Below are positions 9,335-17,656 of a DNA stretch of 21,077 bases, one piece after another (within the stretch, counting starts at the first letter, position 1; the number at the start of each line of letters is the position of its first letter). A program made the translations under genes and the position numbers. The stretch is from NCBI GenBank assembly GCA_020637635.1, contig JACKKB010000016.1:1-21077 (forward strand), given 5' to 3'. Source of the DNA: Albidovulum sp. GTDB taxonomy: Bacteria > Pseudomonadota > Alphaproteobacteria > Rhodobacterales > Rhodobacteraceae. The notes under the pieces were generated by a model, which had not been told where the DNA came from, made no database searches, and saw nothing but the letters and a program-made list of their open reading frames with translations.

Positions 9335-9994
9335 ATGCCCGAAGTCATTTTCGCCGGCCCCGAGGGCCGCCTTGAAGGCCGCTACCACCCGCAGAAACAG
9401 CCCGACGCACCGATCGCCATCGTGCTGCATCCGCATCCGCAGTTCGGCGGCACGATGAACAACCGCGTCGTGCATCGGCTGCACTATGCCTTCCACGAAC
9501 TCGGCTTCACCGTCCTGCGCTTCAACTTCCGCGGCGTCGGCCGCAGCCAGGGCGAATACGACCAGGGCGTGGGCGAGCTGAGCGACGCGGCCTCGGCGCT
9601 CGATTATCTGCAGACGCTCAATCCCAACTCCAAGCATTGCTGGGTCGCGGGCTTCAGCTTCGGTGCCTGGATCGGCATGCAACTGCTGATGCGCCGTCCC
9701 GAGATCACCGGCTTCATCTCGGTCTCGCCGCCCGCAAACATGTACGATTTCTCCTTCCTCGCGCCCTGCCCTTCGTCGGGCCTCATCATCAACGGCACCG
9801 CCGACCGCGTCGCGCCGCCGAAGGATACCGCAAGCCTCGTTGGCAAGCTGCGCGAACAGAAGGGCATCACGATCACGCACGAGGAAATCGCCGGGGCGGG
9901 TCACTTCTTCGAAAACGACGGAGCCCATATGGCGCCGATGATCGAGACCGTGCAGAGCTACGTCCGCCGGCGGCTCGGCGAACAGACGCGGTGA
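9335..9994 (+). CDS. Alpha/beta hydrolase, divergent from iscR
   Basis: This 219-residue cytoplasmic hydrolase has no signal peptide. The oxyanion-region motif is VLHPHPQFGGTMNN (about 30-43), NFRGVGRSQG follows at 64-73, and the nucleophile elbow is GFSFGAW (Ser108). The acid is probably Asp157 in INGTADRVAP and the base His190 in GAGHFF, so a complete Ser-Asp-His triad can be proposed. The pattern resembles the YfhR/dienelactone-hydrolase-like group of small esterases, with substrate unknown. It starts about 75 nt from the Irr/ICE-like site shared with iscR. The 84-residue gene begins four bases after its stop, so the two form an operon. Confidence 0.92.
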   Translation: MPEVIFAGPEGRLEGRYHPQKQPDAPIAIVLHPHPQFGGTMNNRVVHRLHYAFHELGFTVLRFNFRGVGRSQGEYDQGVGELSDAASALDYLQTLNPNSKHCWVAGFSFGAWIGMQLLMRRPEITGFISVSPPANMYDFSFLAPCPSSGLIINGTADRVAPPKDTASLVGKLREQKGITITHEEIAGAGHFFENDGAHMAPMIETVQSYVRRRLGEQTR

Positions 9995-9998
9995 GCCC

Positions 9999-10253
9999 AT
10001 GCCATCGACCGAGGAACTGGGCATCCGGCTTGCCGAGGACGTGCTGAAGGCCGTCGCGGCGACCGGCGACGAGTCGCTCGTGAACGAGGTCAACAAGATC
10101 GTCGAGGCCGCCTCCTCGGCGCTGCAGGAGGCCTACATGGCAGCCGTGCGCGCCCAGCGCGCCGACGCCAAGGCCCGGCAGTTCCTGGTCGCCCGGCTGA
10201 AACTGGCCCGCGACAAGAGCGGCGCCGCGCGAAAGTCGCCCGAGGGCGAATGA
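9999..10253 (+). CDS. Small helical protein of unknown function, paired with the hydrolase
   Basis: The product has 84 residues (MPSTEELGIRLAEDVLKAV...). The sequence is almost entirely amphipathic helix-formers, with few glycines or prolines before the basic tail (DKSGAARKSPEGE). There is no signal peptide or membrane segment, and no cysteine. I do not recognise a family. The start at 9999 follows the hydrolase stop by four bases, and codon usage (third-position G/C) is like that of its neighbours, so I consider it real. It may be a partner of the hydrolase, but this is only positional inference. Confidence 0.75.
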   Translation: MPSTEELGIRLAEDVLKAVAATGDESLVNEVNKIVEAASSALQEAYMAAVRAQRADAKARQFLVARLKLARDKSGAARKSPEGE

Positions 10254-10266
10254 CGGAGCCGCCCCC

Positions 10267-10305
10267 GCCCCGATCCCGGCCGCAGTCCCGGCCCCGATCC
10301 CGGCC
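10267..10305. repeat. Short direct repeat (15-mer twice, 24-nt period)
   Basis: GCCCCGATCCCGGCC occurs at 10267-10281 and exactly again at 10291-10305, in a C/G-rich tract between the 84-residue gene and the decayed HD gene. A partial third unit (CAGTCCCGGCC) lies between them. It is probably low-complexity slippage DNA accompanying gene decay. Confidence 0.55.
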
Positions 10306-10328
10306 GGGCGCCGAAGCGGCGGCGGCGC

Positions 10329-10934
10329 ATGACCGACCGACTTGCCGCTCGGCTTGCCTGCCTCAATGAAGCCGACCGGCTGAAATCGGTGCTGCGCACC
10401 ACGCCGCATGCGGACGGGTCGCGGCCGGAGAATTCCGGCGAGTGATCCTGGCATCTGGCGCCCTACGCGCAGGTTCTGGCGGATCAGGCCGCACCGGGCG
10501 TCGGGATCGACTGCGTGATCCGGATCCGGCGGCTGCGCGATCCGGCCGGGACCGATGTCGGCGATGTGCCGATCCGTTCCGGCAACGGCGCCGCCCGTGG
10601 CCCGGCCGGGACCCGGGCCGCCGAGGCTGCGGCGCCCCCCCGGGAATTCGGGCTCCTGCCTGCCGACCCCGACCAGCGGCTGCGCGCACTTCGGGACGAG
10701 TTCGACGCCGCCGAAACGCCGGACTGCATCTTCGCCAAGGCGCTCGACCGGTGCGGCGGGTGGTGCAGACCGCGCCTCGGGCGGCGGCAGCTGGGCCTCC
10801 TGCGACGTCACGCTCGATCATGTCGAGACCCGCGTCGGAAGCAGGGTCGCCCGGGAACCAGGGTCGCCAGTGGCACACCGGCACTCCGGGCCATTCTGCG
10901 CCGGCGGCTTCCCGCCCATTTTGCCGATCTCCAG
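10329..10934 (+). pseudogene. Decayed HD-domain phosphohydrolase (YfbR/HDDC2-like)
   Basis: Translating in pieces rebuilds an HD-family nucleotidase-like protein. The start is MTDRLAARLACLNEADRLKS...RPENSGE (10329-10442), followed by a TGA at 10443 where intact homologues have the metal-binding His of EHSW. The same frame resumes with SWHLAPYAQVLADQAAPGV, and RLRDPAGTDVGDVPI shows the HD dyad changed to RD. It then continues GLLPADPDQRLRALRDEFDAAETPD...AKALDR to about 10751. The frame then changes to give ASGGGSWASCDVTLDHVETRVGSR (10774-10846) and changes back to give TPALRAILRRRLPAHFADLQ, ending about 10934. One stop, two frame changes and loss of both key histidines argue for true decay rather than a sequencing error. 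The comparison to intact homologues is from memory. The remaining 10935-11090 shows no gene. Confidence 0.8.
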
Positions 10935-11090
10935 GCCAGGCGTCGCCGATCTGATGCGATTGCACCACGTTGCGCATTCGGTTGCCACCTGCCGAGCAAA
11001 TGGAACTGGATCGGCTCATATCAGCATGCTAAGCGATTGACTTCAGGAAGGAACTCCCGACCAGGCGGGACGCACCGATACGAGGCGAAC

Positions 11091-12029
11091 GTGTGTTGCC
11101 AGGCAATTGCAGTGAAACGGACCCCCGAGGCGGGGTCCATCCGCGTGGCAAACGCCAGTCGCGGCGCACGCAACGGCACGCTCGACCTTTTGCGCTTCGC
11201 GGCCGCGATCGCCATCGTTCTCTTCCATGCCAAGGCCCCCGGTGGCTGGCTCGTCACGCCGGCGCTGACGCTCTTCACCGTGATCCTCACCTATCAGGCC
11301 GGCGTTGCAGCTGAACGGCCCTTCGGCCTCATGCTGCGACAACGCAGCGACCGCCTGCTGCGCCCCTTCGCGATCTGGGTCACGATCTACGGCCTCCTGC
11401 GGCTGGCCGACGGCGGTTTCGACCTTGCGGCACTGCGCTCCTGGCTGCCGCCCGAGGGCACGATGCACCAGCTCTGGTTCCTGCCCTTCGGCTTCGTGAT
11501 CTCGATCTCGGTGGCGGCGGGCGCGCGTAGACTGCGCGCCCTCGGCCCGGTCGCGGGTGCGGTGCTGCCCATCGCCGCAGGGGCCCTTCTGGCCGCCTTC
11601 TACACGACGCTGACGCTGCCGCCGGGGCTTTCGGTCTTCCTCGACTATCTGCCGCCGGCCTGTTTCGGCCTGGCGCTGGCGGCGCTCGGCCCGGCACAGA
11701 TGCCGTTCGTCTCGGCAGCCGGAGTGGCGCTCGTCCTGGCGCTCGGCGGGGCCGGGATCGAGACCGAAATGCTTGTCGGCCAGTTCCTGATCGGCCTGCC
11801 GCTCACCGTTCTCGCGCTGCTCGTTCCGCTGCCGCCGAGCCGCCTGACGCTTTGGTGCGCCGACCGCTCGATCGCGGTCTACCTCGTTCACCCGCTGGTG
11901 CTGTCGGTCGTTCTGCGCCTGACCGGGTTGCAAGCCGGCGCGATGCTGGGCCTTCTGGTGATCGTGCTCTCGGTTGCGCTCTCCGAGGCGATCTACCGCC
12001 TGCCGCGACTGAGCCGGTTGCTGTTCTGA
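11091..12029 (+). CDS. Acyltransferase-3 family integral membrane protein
   Basis: This membrane acyltransferase of about 312 residues has roughly ten hydrophobic helices. The N-terminal family signature is GTLDLLRFAAAIAIVLFHA, whose LFH histidine is the conserved catalytic candidate. RSDRLLRPFAIW follows, and the C-terminal helix has SIAVYLVHPLVLSV, another family hallmark. Such enzymes O-acylate surface sugars, lipids or exported metabolites, and the acceptor here is unknown. The start is uncertain: GTG 11091 has GAGG five bases upstream and is preferred, while GTG 11112 and GTG 11145 (GAGGCGGGG upstream) are alternatives. The open frame continues far upstream through the HD pseudogene, but that part is not this protein. 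It stands alone between the pseudogene and icd. Confidence 0.88.
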   Translation: MCCQAIAVKRTPEAGSIRVANASRGARNGTLDLLRFAAAIAIVLFHAKAPGGWLVTPALTLFTVILTYQAGVAAERPFGLMLRQRSDRLLRPFAIWVTIYGLLRLADGGFDLAALRSWLPPEGTMHQLWFLPFGFVISISVAAGARRLRALGPVAGAVLPIAAGALLAAFYTTLTLPPGLSVFLDYLPPACFGLALAALGPAQMPFVSAAGVALVLALGGAGIETEMLVGQFLIGLPLTVLALLVPLPPSRLTLWCADRSIAVYLVHPLVLSVVLRLTGLQAGAMLGLLVIVLSVALSEAIYRLPRLSRLLF

Positions 12030-12141
12030 GCCCGACTGCCGATGCGGCCCCGCCGACACTGTATACCTTTGCATGCCATCTTTCGTGACTGCGGCTTTTC
12101 GGCTATGACGCCGCAAGCGAGTCACCCAAGCGGAGAATGAG

Positions 12142-13356
12142 ATGTCGAAGATCAAGGTAGCGAACCCCGTCGTCGAGCTCGACGGCGACGAGATGACCCG
12201 GATCATCTGGGACTTCATCAAGAAGAAGCTGATCCTGCCCTATCTCGACATCGACCTGAAATACTATGACCTCGGCATCGAGGAGCGCGACCGCACCGAC
12301 GACCAGATCACCGTCGATGCCGCGAACGCGATCAAGAAATACGGCGTCGGGGTGAAATGCGCCACGATCACGCCGGATGAGGCGCGGGTCGAGGAATTCG
12401 GCCTGAAACAGATGTGGCGGAGCCCGAACGGCACGATCCGCAACATCCTCGGCGGCGTGATCTTCCGCGAACCGATCATCTGCTCGAACGTGCCGCGCCT
12501 GGTTCCGGGCTGGACCAAGCCCATCGTCGTCGGCCGCCATGCCTTCGGCGACCAGTACCGCGCCACCGATTTCCGCTTTCCCGGCAAGGGCAAGCTCACG
12601 ATCAAGTTCGTCGGCGAGGATGGCAAGACCATCGAGAAGGAGGTCTTCGACGCGCCCGGCGCCGGCGTCACCATGGCGATGTACAACCTCGACCAGTCGA
12701 TCATCGACTTCGCGCGGTCGTCGATGAACTACGGCCTCCTGAAGGGCTGGCCGGTCTATCTCTCGACCAAGAACACGATCCTGAAGGCCTATGACGGCCG
12801 CTTCAAGGATCTGTTCCAGAAGGTCCATGACGAGGAATTCGCCGACGCCTTCAAGAAGGCGGGCATCACCTACGAACACCGGCTGATCGACGACATGGTG
12901 GCCTCGGCGCTGAAATGGTCGGGCGGCTATGTCTGGGCCTGCAAGAACTATGACGGCGACGTGCAGTCGGATACCGTCGCGCAGGGCTTCGGCTCGCTCG
13001 GCCTGATGACCTCGATCCTGATGACGCCGGACGGCAAGACGGTAGAGGCCGAGGCCGCCCACGGCACCGTCACCCGCCACTTCCGCCAGCACCAGGCCGG
13101 CAAGGAGACCTCGACCAACTCGATCGCCTCGATCTATGCCTGGACGGGGGGGCTGAAGCACCGCGCCACGCTCGACGGCAACGACGCGCTCATGCGCTTC
13201 GCGACGACGCTCGAGAAGGTCACGGTGGATGCCGTCGAGGACGGCTTCATGACCAAGGACCTCGCGCTTCTCGTCGGGCCGGACCAGAAATGGCTGACGA
13301 CGATGGGCTATCTCGAGAAGGTCGACGCCTATCTGAACAAGGCGCTTGCCGGCTGA
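12142..13356 (+). CDS. icd: NADP-dependent isocitrate dehydrogenase
   Basis: This is a 404-residue TCA-cycle enzyme converting isocitrate to 2-oxoglutarate and CO2 with NADP. It is of the homodimeric eukaryotic-like type common in alphaproteobacteria. It starts MSKIKVANPVVELDGDEMTR. The substrate loop WRSPNGTIRNILGG (92-105) is followed by Arg109 in IFREPI and Arg132 in VGRHAFGDQYRATDF. The metal-binding aspartates fall in LIDDMVASALKWSGG (about 249-262) and NYDGDVQSD (269-277). The NADP site is AHGTVTRHFRQHQAGKETS (307-324). It has a reasonable GGAG about eight bases before the ATG and is transcribed alone. The downstream UUCG hairpin probably marks its transcript end. No lesion is seen. Confidence 0.98.
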   Translation: MSKIKVANPVVELDGDEMTRIIWDFIKKKLILPYLDIDLKYYDLGIEERDRTDDQITVDAANAIKKYGVGVKCATITPDEARVEEFGLKQMWRSPNGTIRNILGGVIFREPIICSNVPRLVPGWTKPIVVGRHAFGDQYRATDFRFPGKGKLTIKFVGEDGKTIEKEVFDAPGAGVTMAMYNLDQSIIDFARSSMNYGLLKGWPVYLSTKNTILKAYDGRFKDLFQKVHDEEFADAFKKAGITYEHRLIDDMVASALKWSGGYVWACKNYDGDVQSDTVAQGFGSLGLMTSILMTPDGKTVEAEAAHGTVTRHFRQHQAGKETSTNSIASIYAWTGGLKHRATLDGNDALMRFATTLEKVTVDAVEDGFMTKDLALLVGPDQKWLTTMGYLEKVDAYLNKALAG

Positions 13357-13390
13357 GCCTGCCGATCGGCGGACTATGGCGGAGGATGAT

Positions 13391-13412
13391 GCGGCCCCGT
13401 TCGCGGGGCCGC
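13391..13412 (+). terminator. UUCG-capped hairpin downstream of icd
   Basis: A 9-bp perfect stem, GCGGCCCCG and CGGGGCCGC, encloses a TTCG tetraloop 35 nt after the icd stop. No T-run follows. It is therefore a likely 3'-end stabilising or factor-assisted stop rather than a textbook intrinsic terminator. The rest of 13357-13648 holds no gene I can support. Confidence 0.6.
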
Positions 13413-13648
13413 CACCGCCGCGGAGCCAGCCGACGTCCGGTCGGGTCTCCGGCCACGGCACCCCACCGGTCGCGGCGCCCGCGTCCCATGGGCAGTGCGC
13501 GCAGGGCGTGACTGCGGCGGCAGGCTTGCGCTGCCCTTGATCTTGTCCCGCCCTCAATGACGAGGCAACCGGGGCGGACCAGGCAAGGGCCTTCTCACCT
13601 CAGCCGTTCTGCCCTATCAAGCCGGCGACCGAACCCGCGAGTCCCGCC

Positions 13649-14269
13649 ATGTCCATCCCCGTCACGCCGGAGAATGCGCAGCGTCACAGCCTGATCGAGG
13701 ACGCCCAGGGCATCGCCTACGGCGCCGGCATGGCCGCCTTCGCGATCACCATCCTGACCCATCTCGGCCTCGTCACCGGACAGACCGCAGGTCTCGCGGT
13801 GCTGATCTCCTATGCCACGGGCTGGGGCTTCGGCCCGGTCTTCTTTGCCGTCAACCTGCCCTTCTACTGGCTCGGCTACCGGCGCATCGGGGCGCGCTTC
13901 GTGTTCAAGACCTTCGTGGCGGTGGCACTCATGTCGGTGCTGGCCGCGCTCTTTCCGCGCTGGGTGCATTTCGCCGATCTCGATCCGGTGGTGGGGGCGG
14001 TGCTGTTCGGGGCGATCTCCGGCTCGGCGCTCCTGGCGCTCTTCCGGCACGGCGCCAGCCTCGGCGGCGTCGGCATCGTCGCCCTCTACCTGCAGGACAG
14101 GACCGGATTTCGCGCCGGCTGGACACAGCTTCTCTTCGATCTCGCGATCTTCGCACTGGCGCTCACGCTGCGCGATCTGCCGACGGTCGCGATCTCGGCG
14201 CTCGGCGCGCTCGTCGTCAATCTCGTCATCGCGGTGAACCATCGGCGCGACCGCTACGTGGCGACCTGA
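13649..14269 (+). CDS. YitT/DUF161-family membrane protein
   Basis: This 206-residue inner-membrane protein has five predicted helices, near residues 25-45, 47-70, 83-103, 112-132 and 165-195. The family pattern is visible in ATGWGFGPVFFAVNLPFYWLG after the second helix and in the central motif HGASLGGVGIVALYLQDRTG. Most YitT proteins have an additional C-terminal domain (DUF2179). This one lacks it and ends right after the last helix with NHRRDRYVAT, so it is of the short type. Function is not established in the family, though transport has been suggested. The ribosome-binding site before 13649 is weak. typA follows 78 nt later in the same direction. Confidence 0.88.
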   Translation: MSIPVTPENAQRHSLIEDAQGIAYGAGMAAFAITILTHLGLVTGQTAGLAVLISYATGWGFGPVFFAVNLPFYWLGYRRIGARFVFKTFVAVALMSVLAALFPRWVHFADLDPVVGAVLFGAISGSALLALFRHGASLGGVGIVALYLQDRTGFRAGWTQLLFDLAIFALALTLRDLPTVAISALGALVVNLVIAVNHRRDRYVAT

Positions 14270-14347
14270 GCCCGCCGGCACGGTAGGGCTGGAATTCGGC
14301 CCGCCTTTCGTCTATCGCGGCGGCGCAGCAAGGAACGGCGGACGGAA

Positions 14348-16165
14348 ATGGATCTTCGCAACATCGCGATCATCGCGCACGTGGACCACGGCAAGACCAC
14401 GCTTGTCGACGAGCTTCTGAAGCAATCCGGCGCCTTCCGGGAAAATCAGGCCGTCGCCGAACGGGCGATGGATTCGAACGACATCGAGCGCGAGCGCGGC
14501 ATCACGATCCTTGCAAAGGCGACGTCGGTCGAGTGGCAGGGCCACCGGATCAACATCGTCGACACGCCCGGTCACGCCGATTTCGGCGGCGAGGTGGAAC
14601 GGATCCTGTCGATGGTGGACGGTGTCGTGCTTCTGGTCGATGCGGCCGAGGGGCCGATGCCGCAGACGAAGTTCGTCACCTCCAAGGCATTGGCGCTCGG
14701 CCTGCGTCCCATCGTCGTCCTGAACAAGGTCGACAAGCCCGATGCCGAGCCGGACCGGGCGCTGAACGAGGTCTTCGACCTTTTCGCCAATCTCGGCGCC
14801 GATGACGACCAGCTCGATTTCCCCCATCTCTACGCCTCCGGCCGCGCCGGCTGGGCCGATACCGAGCTTGACGGCCCGCGCAAGGATCTGACTGCGCTCT
14901 TCGAGCTTGTCCTGCGCCATGTGCCCGCGCCGAAGCAGCTCGCCGATGTCGACAAGCCCTTCAGGATGCTGGCGACGACACTGTCGGCCGACCCGTTCAT
15001 CGGCCGCATCCTGACCGGACGGGTCGAAAGCGGACGGCTGAAGGTCGGCGAGACGATCAAGGCGCTGTCGCGCAAGGGCGAGCGGATGGAGCAGTTTCGG
15101 GTCACCAAGATCCTCGCCTTCCGCGGCCTCGGCCAGGCGCCGATCGACGAGGCCGTCGCGGGCGACATCGTGACGCTCGCGGGCATGACCAAGGCCACCG
15201 TCGCCGACACGCTCTGCGCGCCCGAGGTCGAGACCGCCCTGCCCGCCCAGCCGATCGACCCGCCGACGATTTCCGTCACCTTCGGGATCAACGATTCGCC
15301 TCTCGCCGGCAGGGACGGCACCAAGGTCCAGTCCCGCGTCATTCGCGAGCGGCTCATGAAGGAGGCCGAAAGCAACGTCGCGATCCGGATCGAGGACACG
15401 CCGGGCGGCGAGGCCTTCGTCGTCTCGGGACGGGGCGAATTGCAGATGGGCGTGCTGATCGAGAACATGCGCCGCGAAGGTTTCGAACTGTCGATCTCGC
15501 GCCCGCGCGTCATCTTCCGCGACGAGGATGGACAGCGCATGGAGCCGATCGAGGAAGTGATCGTCGATGTCGACGACGAGTTCTCGGGCACCGTCATCGA
15601 CAAGCTGACCGGCCAACGCAAGGGCGAGCTGGCGGAGATGAAGCCGGCCGGCGTCGGCAAGACGCGCATCGTCGCCCATGTGCCCTCGCGCGGGCTCATC
15701 GGCTATCACGGCCAGTTCCTGACCGACACTCGCGGCACCGGGGTGCTGAACCGGATCTTCCACGGCTGGGCGCCACACAAGGGTCCGATCGAGGGCCGTC
15801 GCGTGGGCGTCCTCATCTCGATGGAAAACGGCGTTTCCGTCGCCTACGCGCTCTGGAACCTCGAGGAACGCGGCAAACTGTTCATCGGCGCGCAGGAACA
15901 GGTCTACGAGGGGATGATCATCGGCGAGCATTCGCGCGACAACGATCTCGAGGTCAACCCGCTCAAGGGCAAGAAGCTGACCAACGTCCGTGCGAGCGGA
16001 ACGGATGAGGCGGTGCGGCTGACGCCGCCGGTGCGCATGAGCCTTGAAGAGGCCATCGCCTATGTCGAGGATGACGAACTTGTCGAGGTGACCCCGAAGA
16101 TCGTGCGGCTGCGGAAGCGGTTCCTCGACCCGCATGAACGCAAGCGTCAGGCCAGAGCGGGCTAG
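14348..16165 (+). CDS. typA: TypA/BipA ribosome-associated translational GTPase
   Basis: This 605-residue EF-G-like GTPase acts on ribosomes in stress, low temperature and 50S assembly. G motifs are complete: G1 AHVDHGKTT (10-18), the G2 region ERGITI (about 48-53), G3 DTPGH (about 74-78), and G4 NKVD (about 129-132). The domain II and III EF-G folds follow, with SPLAGRDGTKVQSR and VSGRGELQMGVLIENMRREG. The BipA-specific C-terminal domain contains PSRGLIGYHGQFLTDTRGTG and GKKLTNVRASGTDEA. The length agrees with the family. A long uninterrupted frame lies antisense to it (14312-16135 minus), which is a GC-codon shadow. The NUDIX gene starts 30 nt downstream. Confidence 0.98.
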   Translation: MDLRNIAIIAHVDHGKTTLVDELLKQSGAFRENQAVAERAMDSNDIERERGITILAKATSVEWQGHRINIVDTPGHADFGGEVERILSMVDGVVLLVDAAEGPMPQTKFVTSKALALGLRPIVVLNKVDKPDAEPDRALNEVFDLFANLGADDDQLDFPHLYASGRAGWADTELDGPRKDLTALFELVLRHVPAPKQLADVDKPFRMLATTLSADPFIGRILTGRVESGRLKVGETIKALSRKGERMEQFRVTKILAFRGLGQAPIDEAVAGDIVTLAGMTKATVADTLCAPEVETALPAQPIDPPTISVTFGINDSPLAGRDGTKVQSRVIRERLMKEAESNVAIRIEDTPGGEAFVVSGRGELQMGVLIENMRREGFELSISRPRVIFRDEDGQRMEPIEEVIVDVDDEFSGTVIDKLTGQRKGELAEMKPAGVGKTRIVAHVPSRGLIGYHGQFLTDTRGTGVLNRIFHGWAPHKGPIEGRRVGVLISMENGVSVAYALWNLEERGKLFIGAQEQVYEGMIIGEHSRDNDLEVNPLKGKKLTNVRASGTDEAVRLTPPVRMSLEEAIAYVEDDELVEVTPKIVRLRKRFLDPHERKRQARAG

Positions 16166-16195
16166 GCCGCAGGCGGGAACCGAGGGAGGCCGCTC

Positions 16196-16741
16196 ATGTC
16201 AGGAGATATCGAAACGCTCTCCTCGCGGACCGTCTACACCAACCCCTGGCTATCCGTGCGCGAAGACCGCGTGCGCTTTGCGGGCGGCGCCGAGGGCATC
16301 TACGGAGTAATCGACAAGCCCGATTTCGTCGCCATCGTGCCAATCCATGACTCGGGCAAGATCGAGCTGGTGGAGCAGTTCCGCTATCCGGTCGGCGAAC
16401 GGCTCTGGGAACTTCCGCTTGGCAGCTGGCCCGCGGACAGCTCGGCCACGCCCGAAGCGGTGGCGCGAGGCGAGCTTGCCGAGGAAACCGGACTTACCGC
16501 GACATCCTGGGAACATGCCGGGCGCCTCCACGCGGCGGCTGGCGTCATCAACCAGCGCTGCGACCTCTTCGTCGCGACCGGGCTCACGCGCGGGATGCCG
16601 CGGCGCGAACCGCAGGAAGCGGACATGGTTGCCGCCTCCTTTTCGCCGGCGGAAATCATCGCGCTCATCGAAAGCGGGCGCATGACCGATGCGATTTCGA
16701 TCGCTGCGCTGGGATTGCTGCGGTTCCGCGGACGCCTGTGA
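16196..16741 (+). CDS. NUDIX hydrolase, ADP-ribose pyrophosphatase-like
   Basis: This 181-residue NUDIX-fold enzyme likely hydrolyses nucleoside-diphosphate-sugar substrates. The stretch VEQFRYPVGERLWELPLGSW (59-78) is typical of the ADP-ribose/GDP-mannose pyrophosphatase group. The NUDIX-box core is GELAEETGL (92-100), with the metal-binding glutamates Glu93, Glu96 and Glu97 present. The usual Arg before the first Glu of REL is Gly here (ARGEL), a variation also known in the subgroup. The box is preceded by a slightly longer loop than the textbook spacing. A good GGGAGG precedes the ATG. It is co-directional with typA after 30 nt and convergent with cysE, whose stop is 35 nt away. Confidence 0.92.
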   Translation: MSGDIETLSSRTVYTNPWLSVREDRVRFAGGAEGIYGVIDKPDFVAIVPIHDSGKIELVEQFRYPVGERLWELPLGSWPADSSATPEAVARGELAEETGLTATSWEHAGRLHAAAGVINQRCDLFVATGLTRGMPRREPQEADMVAASFSPAEIIALIESGRMTDAISIAALGLLRFRGRL

Positions 16742-16776
16742 GGCCGACTGCCTGCCACCTGTGCCGGGCGCTCGGC

Positions 16777-17583
16777 TCAGTCCTCGCCGATGATCTGATC
16801 CATGACAAGCGAAGGTTGCTCGCAGCCGGCCTCTCCCACGACCCGCGCCGGCACGCCGGCGACCGTGCTGCATCTGGGCACATCGTGAAGGACGACCGAC
16901 CCCGCAGCAACACGAGAGCAGTCACCGACGCGGATATCTCCGAGGATCTTTGCACCGGCCCCGATCATCACGCCATTGCCGATCTTCGGATGGCGGTCGC
17001 CGTCCTCCTTCCCGGTCCCGCCCAGCGTTACCGAATGCAGCATGGAGACATTGTCGCCCACGACCGCCGTTTCTCCGATGACGATCGAATGGGCATGGTC
17101 GATCATGATGCCCTTGCCGATCCGGGCATTGGGGTGAATGTCGACACCGAAAACCTCGCTGACCCGCGTCTGCACGAAATAGGCCAGATCGCGGCGCCCG
17201 CCGACCCAGAGCCAATGTGCGATCCGATAGGCCTGGACCGCCTGAAAACCCTTGAAATAGAGGATTGGCTGCATGAACCGGTGGCAGGCCGGATCGCGGT
17301 CGTAGACCGCCACGATATCGGCGCGCGCCGCCTGGCCCAGCTCGGCCTCGGCGCGATAGGCCTCATCGGCGATCTCGCGCAAGAGCTGCTCGCTCATCTC
17401 GCCCGAGGCGAGCTTCAGCGAGAACCGGTAGGCGAGCGCCATCTCGAGCGTCGCATGGTGCAGGATTCCGGAGTGGATGAAGCCGCCCAGAAGCGGCTCT
17501 TCGCCGACAGCGGCCCGCGCCTCCTCGCGGATATGGGTCCAGACCGGATCGACATTGGCAACCCGAAGATTGGTTTCGGCCAT
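16777..17583 (-). CDS. cysE: Serine O-acetyltransferase (CysE)
   Basis: This 268-residue enzyme transfers acetyl from acetyl-CoA to L-serine, the first step of cysteine synthesis. The N-terminal helical domain (VDPVWTHIREEARAAVGEEPLL) is followed by the left-handed beta-helix. Catalytic residues are visible as Asp148 in GVDIHPNARIG and His163 in MIDHAHSIVIGET. The hexapeptide repeats include VSMLHSVTLGGTGKEDGDRH and PKIGNGVMIGAGAKILG. The C-terminus ends MDQIIGED, with a C-terminal Ile-type tail suited to cysteine synthase contact. GGAGAAGGAGAG precedes the ATG. It lies 73 nt after the GTA-associated genes in the same direction, which matches, from memory, the known arrangement in Rhodobacter. 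Confidence 0.96.
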   Translation of the reverse strand: MAETNLRVANVDPVWTHIREEARAAVGEEPLLGGFIHSGILHHATLEMALAYRFSLKLASGEMSEQLLREIADEAYRAEAELGQAARADIVAVYDRDPACHRFMQPILYFKGFQAVQAYRIAHWLWVGGRRDLAYFVQTRVSEVFGVDIHPNARIGKGIMIDHAHSIVIGETAVVGDNVSMLHSVTLGGTGKEDGDRHPKIGNGVMIGAGAKILGDIRVGDCSRVAAGSVVLHDVPRCSTVAGVPARVVGEAGCEQPSLVMDQIIGED

Positions 17584-17614
17584 GACACGCTCTCCTTCTC
17601 CGTTCGCTCCATCA

Positions 17615-17625
17615 CTATCAGATAG
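17615..17625. repeat. Short palindrome upstream of cysE
   Basis: CTATC-A-GATAG is a perfect odd palindrome 32 nt before the cysE ATG, in the 73-nt spacer. It could overlap a weak -10 (TATCTG on the minus strand). I see no good -35, so an operator role is speculative. Confidence 0.3.
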
Positions 17626-17656
17626 GGAACGGACGCGAAACCGAAAGGATATCGGC

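Noticed and set aside
10250..10369. 39-codon frame starting with an ATGA overlap at the end of the 84-aa gene
   Set aside because: The product is mostly Pro/Arg/Ser repeats from the low-complexity tract, and it overlaps the HD-domain remnant in another frame.
12103..13557. 484-codon minus-strand open frame antisense to icd
   Set aside because: It is a shadow of the well-supported icd gene with no domain signature.
13357..13648. Short plus-strand frames after icd (60-75 codons)
   Set aside because: They run through the UUCG hairpin, lack ribosome-binding sites and encode low-complexity Pro/Arg/Gly sequence.
14312..16135. 607-codon minus-strand open frame antisense to typA
   Set aside because: It mirrors the codon pattern of typA. 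Its translation is low-complexity (Arg/Asp/His-rich) with no recognisable motif. Long antisense frames are usual at this GC content.
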